Origin: Plantago major
Taxonomy: Eukaryota > Streptophyta > Magnoliopsida > Lamiales > Plantaginaceae
DNA length: 64,000 nt
Assembly: GCA_026545765.1 (NCBI GenBank)
Contig: CM048843.1
Span: 17,575,200 to 17,639,199, forward strand
Reading direction: 5' to 3'
In this document: positions 57,701 through 64,000 of the stretch, in pieces
How positions within the stretch are numbered: the stretch's first letter is position 1
Layout: the number at the start of each line of letters is the position of its first letter
Position numbers and translations under genes: made by a program
The notes under the pieces: generated by a model
Databases searched by the model: none
The model's input: the letters and a program-made list of their open reading frames with translations, nothing else
What the model was told of the DNA's origin: nothing

Positions 57701-59914
57701 AAAGAAAAAGGATGATGATGATGATGATCAGAATGATGATCCCCAACCTGGACAAGGCGGGATTCAGAAAGCCAACAAAGGAAGTGGAGCACAGGCTAAT
57801 CCTTCCAATGCTCAGAAAGCTCCATCATCATCACCTCCCAAGTCTCATCAAGATACCCAACAAGCTGAACACAATGATGCCATAGAAGAAATTTCATCTG
57901 CTGAGTTTAGGATTGAACAACTCAGAAAGGTATTGGAAGAAGAGAAGAGAATCAACATTGAGACTCAAGCTCTTGTTGATGAAAAGGAAGCCAAAATCAA
58001 AAAGCTCGAAGAAGCTAATGCCAAAGAATTGGCACTCCTAGATGAGCAAAGAAATTTGAAAAATGCCATTGTTGTCACAGCTACTGAGATAGATGCCATG
58101 GATGACAATGATGATGAAGAGCATGATGCTGAGACTGCATCAAAAAGACCTTCTACATCTTCTCAGAAGGCCAGCACACTTGATGGAAAGCAGAAGAAGA
58201 TTGTTAATCTACAAACAATCCAAGAAAAGGATTATGATAGTGAAGCTGAAACCCACAACTTGATTACTGAAGCAGAAGATGAGAGACTTGTCACTCAGCA
58301 CAAGAGAGCCCTACTTGCTCCTCATATATTCTTTGCACCAAGTAGTTCAAGAAGTGAAGAGCACCATGCAAGGAACAGTGTCTTTTTAGAACTCAGAAGG
58401 ACACTAGTTGCCCAAGACACAGAAGTGCTAAAATCCGTCCCAGAAGATATGAAGCCATTGGCTGCTGCTTTACTCAACAGAGCAACCAGCATAGCTCTCT
58501 CTCAGAAAGACCTAGGGTTGGTCAGGGATGAGGATTGTAACAATGCTAATGCAGCATTGAATGAAGCCAGGCATGCTGTCCTGCAAGCCAACGCCATCCT
58601 AAGGCCGCTTGAAGAGCTCAACACAAAGGAGCAGGAACTGGTTAGACTGAACAAAGAGCTGAAGAAGGAACTTCAAGAATTGGTCAGGGTGCACAACAAT
58701 CTCCAGAAAAACTTTGAAACTCTCTCTGAAGCTTATGTTATCATGAGTCAGTCATTCATGACTAAGGGGGAAGAAGAGATTTCTCAGAAAGGCAGAGGAA
58801 GAAAAAGAAAACAATCAAATCCTCCCTCCTCAAGTCAACTTGTCATTAAGGACACCACTACAGACACCCTTGCCGAAGAAGTTGTTCCAGATCAACCAGC
58901 CAGAAGGCTGAGAAGTATGGTTACTAGGGGAACCAAGTCCCTTAGAATCTCAGAAAAGAAGAAGACTTCTGAAGAAGAAGAAAAAGAAGAAGGAGAAGTA
59001 AGAGGTCAAGAAAGCTGCAAGTCTCCAATTTTGAACTTCAATGATGATGAGGATGATTCTGATGAACATCCACTTCACAAGAAAAGGAGACAAGCAACTA
59101 CTTCACAACCTCCTCTCGGCAAAGAAAGCCCTTAGCGTGAACTCCTTCCGAAATACCAAGTCTATACAAGGAACATCCACCAAAGACAGCCCAAGGCGGA
59201 AGAAAGGGTTAGAGGATCTCCTGAAGGCCACCAAACGTAAAAAGCAAGAAGGATTTCCGGTTTGGCGAGTAAACAATGAAACACATCAAAAAGGCCAACT
59301 GATGCCCACATTGAGTATATGAAGACCAAGAATGAAGAATCTTCATAGGTGCATTACGAACAAGAGAGGTATTGGATTACGAACTACAACATCTACTTGT
59401 CAATGATAAGTTTCCAACTCCCATCCTCAACCAGATCCTGAAATGGAGAGAAGGTAAGCCAGAATTGCTAAAACCTGAGCACCTTCATGCCTGACTAAAC
59501 TTTGAAGTAGAAAAGAGGAATGAAGCCAGAAAGATGGATCTTTCTTTTGCCTGTCCTTACCCAAAACCTGATGATGTACACAAGGTAAAAAAACTGGATG
59601 GTAGCTACAGCAGGAAGAACAAACTAGGTGTTTCAACCTATGAGTCATTCTATATGACATTGGATGAATACCTAGATGATATACACTATCTGGAAGAAAT
59701 ATACAAGTATTTCAACCTGTCTCAGCTGCAAGTAGACCATGCCTGGATCTGGGGAAAGTACTTTTGGGTCAAACATTTTCTGCGGAAGAATCACAAGCTT
59801 GGCAAAAGTTACCATGAAATGTGTGACTTATCCAGAAAGACAGAGCTCTCTGTCAGAAGGATCCTTTATGACTATGTCCAAGAATGCAGAAAAGTGGATG
59901 ATCATGTCATTTGA
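54742..59914 (+). CDS. Copia-2 extra 3' gene, six or more exons, unrecognised
   Basis: Exon 1 (54742-56352, 537 codons) opens MAPKKMTTKNPKA and is interrupted once by TAA at 55849. Its folded-looking part includes LNKRLLGKFTPSDWNP, KLILGMLKNSHIYKLL, SGLSTLDVLEFYNNSKIFTK and a K/E-rich tail. Exons 2-5 (56431-56535, 56616-56723, 56803-56951, 57042-57147) are Pro/Glu-rich. Exon 6 (57229 to at least 59135) has KHTLKKHLKCFRQWQKLRK, an acidic run KKDDDDDDQNDD, coiled coil (IEQLRKVLEEEKRIN) and a basic patch. The C-terminal block (59534-59914) reads DEYLDDIHYLEEIYKYFNLS; sequence between 59135 and 59534 has CG-type defects. It lies where SIRE-type copia elements carry an envelope-like ORF, but I see no signal peptide or membrane segment. 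Function unknown; structural or regulatory retroelement protein or captured host gene are both possible. Confidence 0.6.
56353..57228 (+). other. Five small introns separating phase-0 exons
   Basis: Introns 56353-56430, 56536-56615, 56724-56802, 56952-57041 and 57148-57228 are 78-90 bases each. Borders: CAG|GTAACA..TTACAG|GCC, TAG|GTAGTA..TTCGG|CTC, AAG|GTAAGT..TTACAG|GCT, GAA|GTAAGT..AAGCAG|AAA and CAG|GTATGC..TTTCAG|GCT. The second acceptor reads TTCGG where Copia-1 has TTAGG. Exon lengths 105 and 108 are multiples of three; the fourth is 149, one base short of 150. Several exons begin with an Ala codon. Confidence 0.72.
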
Positions 59915-60346
59915 TCCAGAAAAGGTGCTGAAGAACTTGAGGTATTTGAACCCAAGTTTCATTTCTGAAGACTTGAAGACTAGTAACATTAGAATACTCT
60001 CTTGGAGCTTGGACTCTCCTTTGTTCTAATTTACTTAGTATGTTTTATTACTTTTTGTAATCTTGCTGATTGTTTCTGAAATTCTCTATCTGTAAAAGTT
60101 GCATCTTACTCTGTAAACTGTACCTATCTGAAGATCATACTCTCAGATACATTTTCATAGATGACAACTTATCAGCAAAGATCACTTCTTGTGATTTGGT
60201 TGATGTTTACTTGCTGCACTTAATTCAACTAAAATTGAATATCATTTGAAATGATTAAGTGGTGGATTGTTTTCTCTTCCAGGATTACAATTTTGTAATA
60301 GGACTTAAAAGATAGTCATGGATGACTGATCAAAAAGGGGGAAATT
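59915..60346 (+). other. 3' untranslated region and polypurine tract of Copia-2
   Basis: No coding frame. It ends with AAAAAGGGGGAAATT (60332-60346) directly before the 3' LTR, the priming site for plus-strand synthesis. Confidence 0.8.
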
Positions 60347-61774
60347 TGTTAGGAATATCTGTTAGTATTTTGATCACTCATCACATGTTCTTATCTTAGC
60401 CAGAAAGGTGATTAAGTAATCTTGGTTCACTTGAACATTGTAAAAGAGGAAATCACTGAGTATGATTAGTCTAGTAAATCTTGTATTAGGATTATAGGTC
60501 TCTGAGTGTAATTTTTATTTCAAGAAGACCATGAAGATCAATCATAGCAATGGAGCTTTTCTGAAGAATAGAAGACTGAAGATCGCACAAGGTTTATGAA
60601 GACACAAAGGTTTAGTCTAACTCAGAAAGACTATGTCCTTAATCCTTTCTTAAGTATATTAACTTACTTTCGAAATATGATTCTGGACATATGAGTAAGG
60701 AGCATGCAAGCCATCAGAAAGGCTCATGTATCCGTTGAGACTAAAGGACAATGAACAGTACTATGCATTAAATGCATCGGCAGAAATGCTGCAAAAAGCA
60801 AGTCCTCTCTGAAAAATGAGATAGTGACTTCTGAGTACATAGTTCAAGATATAAACGGATATAATTTGATAGAGAGCATAACGGATACAATTCAAATGCC
60901 TCTCAAATTTATCTATATATATCACACACTTAGATGCTTGAAGTATATACCTTAGAACGCTCTATTTTGCAAACTTACCATCAAGCAAAGTATTCTCTCA
61001 AGCACTCTACTATCCTTTCTGAAAGCTTTCTGTTGCTTGAAGAATCACTAGTAGTTCTAAGTTGTCCTGAACCTTAACAAGAGATTGTTATTCGTGAAAG
61101 AGTTGAACTATCAGATACCCTTTCTGAAGCTCATTCTCCAGAACGGACATCAATTACTTGGGTCAGTAAAGAGCAGACTGCCATCCACTGAACAAGTGTA
61201 TTAAGTAGTCTTGTTCTATTAGGCTCTCTGAAAACATAACTGAAAAGTTATACGAGAAGCCTCTCTGACAAACCTTATAACCAACACCATCAAGGCGTGG
61301 AGTAGAGGAAGTACTTGATTTGGAAAATCAGGGAATAACTCCAAGGTTATCTGAGTAGAGGAAGTACTTAGCTCTAGGAGCTGGGGAATAACTTAGGGGG
61401 AATATTTGGTTGGGAACCATTTGTTTAGGAATCTTAGAATAGGATTATTGTAAGGTGAACTCAATTATCTGTTCTAGTGAATTCTAGGTCTCAGAAAGAC
61501 CGAAGTGGATTAGTTGGAGGATTACGCCACCTCCAGATACCACTATACTTGCTGTGTTATTTACCTTTCTGTATTTACATTTCAGCAAAACACACACACA
61601 CACACACATACTTATTGTTTCTGCACTTACCTATCTTAAAGTTTTCCGCGCTCTGAATTTAAGTATCAGTATCAGAAACCCCCAGGTTTCTGAGAAACTG
61701 TGTTTATCGACAAAAGTTTTAAAAGGCTATTCACCCCCCTCTAGTCTTTTACTTTGCCGTTATCTGGACCAACA
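60347..61774 (+). repeat. Copia-2 3' LTR
   Basis: Starts TGTTAGGAATATCTGTTAG and ends TTATCTGGACCAACA, followed by AAACC. It is colinear with the 5' LTR, with scattered substitutions and an 8-base deletion near 60690. Confidence 0.93.
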
Positions 61775-62187
61775 AAACCACAGTGAAAATTGAAGTGGCT
61801 TTGACTCGGAAAGACTCTGAGTTTGAAAAGGTAACCTCTGAACTTGACGGTGCTAAGAAACTTATTGCTAAGTGGAACTCTGCTACTGCTATGTTTGATG
61901 AGGCTTTTGATATGGGTAATGAGGGAACTGCTGGTTTGGGTTACATTGGCTCTTATAACTCTCTTGCATCTGATGTTTTTATCTGTAAACCTGGCACTAA
62001 CTGCTCTAAGGTAACAGTTAAACCTCTTTCTGAACTAATTGATGGACCAATTTTTGTTAAAGAAAAAGGTGTTTTGGCTGAAGATAACAGAAAAACTTTT
62101 GTTTGTCAGTACTGTCTCAAAACTGATCACATAAAACCTTACTGCTTTCAGTATCAAAAAGTTTTGAGAAAGAACAAAGAAAACTGA
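61775..62187 (+). pseudogene. Copia-3 gag, C-terminal part
   Basis: Begins with the second AAACC duplication and continues the coiled coil left off at 46400 in the same frame (VKIEVALTRKDSEFEKVTSE). It has a second cysteine/histidine motif, CQYCLKTDHIKPYC, at about 62104-62145, and a stop at 62185. The frame to pol is broken in the following 120 bases. Confidence 0.75.
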
Positions 62188-62311
62188 ATCAACTAATGTT
62201 GATGTTAATGTTGCCTCAACATCGAAGTCATGATGTCGGGCTTCTAAGACTGAAACATCAGCACTACTGTAAAGCTAAACCCATCTGAACTGGAAAACTC
62301 GTGAAAAGTCT

Positions 62312-64000
62312 AAGAAATGTTGGGTACCTAAAAAAAACATAATATGCAATGTTGCTTTTTCTGTTGCTACTTCACCTGACAATGCAGGAAAATGGTACTT
62401 TGATAGTGGATGCTTAAGACACATGACTCGAGCTAAAGACCATCTTACTAGTTTTGTTCCTCAACACACCGGCATGACAACATATGGTGGAGGTCACAAA
62501 AGTAGAGTACTTCGAAAGGGTGTACTAATTAACCTTGATGGTTTTCCTCTCTTGAATAATGTACTCTTGGTAGAAAGTCTAACTGCTAATCTTATTAGTG
62601 TCAGTCATTTTTTTGATGACGATTTGAAAGTCAAGTTTAATAAACATGCCTGTAAAGTGTATACTCGCAAAGAGAAAAATGTTGTTATGACAGGTGTCAG
62701 GTCAACAAACAATTGTTATGTTGTGGCTGATCCCCACAAATGCAATTTGGGAAAAGAAGATGATGCTGTGATATGGCACAAGAAGCTTGGTCATGTGAAC
62801 TACAGGAACATGGAAAAACTGATTAAGCTTGAGGCTGTCAAAGGAATCCCAAAGCTTGGGAATGCAAGTAAGCATGTGTGTGGTGACTGTCTGAAAGGTA
62901 AACAGACTAGAACTGTTCATCAGTCTGTTCAGCCAGAAGGACAGAAAACAGGTACCTCTAACTGCTTTGAACTAATGCATATGGATCTTATGGGTCCCAT
63001 TGAGGTTGAATGTCTAGGTGGTAAGTGGTACATCCTTGTCATAGTTGATGATTTTTCTCGATTTACTTGGGTAAGTTTTTTAAAAGAAAAATCTGAAACG
63101 TTTGATTCTTTCAAGAAACCGCATGCTAGGATCAGAAATCAATACTCTACTTTTGTTCAAAGAATTCGAACTGATCATGGTAGGGAATTTGATAATCAGT
63201 TCTTTGCTGCCTTTTGTGAAAAGAAAGGAATTTTCCATGTATTTTCTGCTACTAAAACTCCTCAACAAAATGGGGTGGTTGAAAGAAAGAATCGAACTTT
63301 GCAAGAAATGGCTAGGGTTATGTTGAGCTCCATGAACTTATCAAAAAGGTTGTGGGCTGAAGCTATCAACACAGCTTGCCACATCATTAATCGTGTCTAT
63401 CTTAGATCAGGAACTACAACAACTCCCTATGAGATCTTGAATGGTAAGAAGCCTAATCTTAAGTACTTTCATGTCTTTGGTTGTGCATGCTATATACTTA
63501 ATGATAGGGAACATCTAGGGAAGTTTGATGCTAAGAGTGATAAAGGTATCTTTGTTGGATATTCACTTAATAATCATGCATTTAGAGTTTACAATCCAAG
63601 GACGCAAACTATTCAGGAATTTGTGAATGTTACTTTTGATGATTCTGTCCCTTTTTCTCAGAAACAGGTTAGTGCATGTACTGAACCAGAAGCTCCAGAG
63701 TCTGTCAGTGAAAACCTGATCGATGTTGAGAATATTGTTGACTCAACACTGCCCCCAAACAACACTGTCTGACAGCTCCTTAGATGAATTTGTATCTGAA
63801 AAAGGAAAAGAACAGGAGACAACTGAACATCAGCCTGAACCTCTGGATAGCATCAGACGTGATCCTCCTCCTAGAATTGGAAGAAATCACCCTAGCACTC
63901 AAGTGATTGGAGATCTGAATGAAGGGATGAATCTGAGGAAGAACACTAGGCAAAAATACAAAGATATGGTAAGTATGTCCACACTCTGCCAAGAGGTAAG
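62312..64000 (+). pseudogene. Copia-3 pol: protease, integrase, start of reverse transcriptase
   Basis: Reads KCWVPKK, then the protease motif WYFDSGCLRHMTRAK (62393 on). The zinc region VIWHKKLGHVNYRNM with CGDCLKGKQ follows (62770-62900). The integrase core has MHMDLMGPIE, RTDHGREFDNQ and TPQQNGVVERKNRTL (62970-63300). Next come the C-terminal FGCACYILNDRE and GIFVGYSLNNHAFRVYN. The frame ends at 63772 after NNTV by a one-base shift and continues in the next frame through PPPRIGRNHPSTQVIGDLNEG up to the window edge, just before the reverse transcriptase. Integrase residues D, D and E are present. Confidence 0.87.

Larger units (their letters stand above)
46401..61774 (+). mobile_element. 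Copia-2: 15.4-kb Ty1-copia element with intron-containing extra gene
   Basis: Flanked by AAACC at 46396-46400 and 61775-61779. Order: 5' LTR 46401-47825, primer-binding site 47828-47839, gag 47943-50459, pol 50483-53815, TATA-bearing spacer, extra gene 54742-59914, polypurine tract 60332-60346, 3' LTR 60347-61774. The LTRs are almost equal in length (1,425 and 1,428) and differ at a modest number of sites by eye. It is the better copy of the Copia-1 family and lies in opposite orientation to it. Confidence 0.94.
44971..64000 (+). mobile_element. Copia-3, interrupted by Copia-2 and cut by the window edge
   Basis: From the left: primer-binding site, gag (45025-46400), Copia-2 (46401-61774), rest of gag (61780-62187), then protease, integrase and the start of the reverse transcriptase up to the window end. 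Removing Copia-2 and one AAACC restores adjacency of the two gag halves in the same frame. It is a different copia family from Copia-1/2. Confidence 0.85.

Overview
The window is nuclear DNA of a flowering plant, most likely a eudicot. It carries an intact cytosolic ribosomal protein gene, spliced gene pieces with GT..AG borders and small introns, and layer upon layer of plant transposons (Ty1-copia, L1-type LINE, hAT, Helitron, Stowaway-like MITEs, a SINE). A MITE with GAGACGGTCTC-type ends is reminiscent of Caryophyllales genomes, but the species cannot be fixed from the sequence alone.

Left part (1-25,931). A short copia LTR (936-1084) abuts and truncates a minus-strand gene for an extracellular GUB_WAK-type domain (1080-1580). 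About 150 bases upstream of that gene's ATG sits a hAT transposon (1728-25923) with a perfect 8-bp target duplication. It is expanded from about 3.5 kb to 24.2 kb because an L1-like LINE (4728-25386, 14-bp duplication) landed in intron 1 of its transposase gene, and a 14.9-kb copia element (Copia-1, 9154-24084, minus strand, duplication CAAGG) landed in the LINE's ORF2. Every layer can be peeled off by its target duplication.

Middle part (25,932-44,968). A decayed minus-strand Helitron begins with its 3' hairpin and CTAG end at 26168 and carries PIF1-helicase and upstream protein remnants. It is interrupted by two TG..CA elements with 5-bp duplications (26421-28320 and 30137-33258, probably solo LTRs) and a Stowaway MITE. 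A second Helitron helicase piece, another MITE, a SINE with 17-bp duplications and a GAGACGGTCTC MITE follow. Around 37.6-39.1 kb is a chain of tiny exons that could belong to a minus-strand host gene. At 40373-40795 there is a complete, intronless RPL23 (uL14) gene with a poly(A) trace, lying antisense in what looks like the 5' leader intron of a plus-strand gene whose first coding exon is at 41069-41132. An unusual TTGTCTAGTTTTTA minisatellite and LTR-like sequence come next.

Right part (44,969-64,000). A copia element (Copia-3) runs off the window's right end. Its gag is split by Copia-2 (46401-61774, plus strand, duplication AAACC), a second, better preserved member of the Copia-1 family. 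Copia-1 and Copia-2 face each other as a roughly 15-kb inverted pair.

The most interesting feature is the copia family itself. Downstream of pol, both copies carry a roughly 5-kb extra gene with its own TATA-like upstream sequence. In Copia-2 it has five small introns separating phase-0 exons that look like repeated modules, and Copia-1 keeps corresponding exons and intron borders. A second result is technical: alignment of repeat copies shows dozens of places where CAG or CTG in one copy reads CG or CCG in the other. This fits base-calling errors at methylated CHG sites, so many apparent frameshifts here may not be real.
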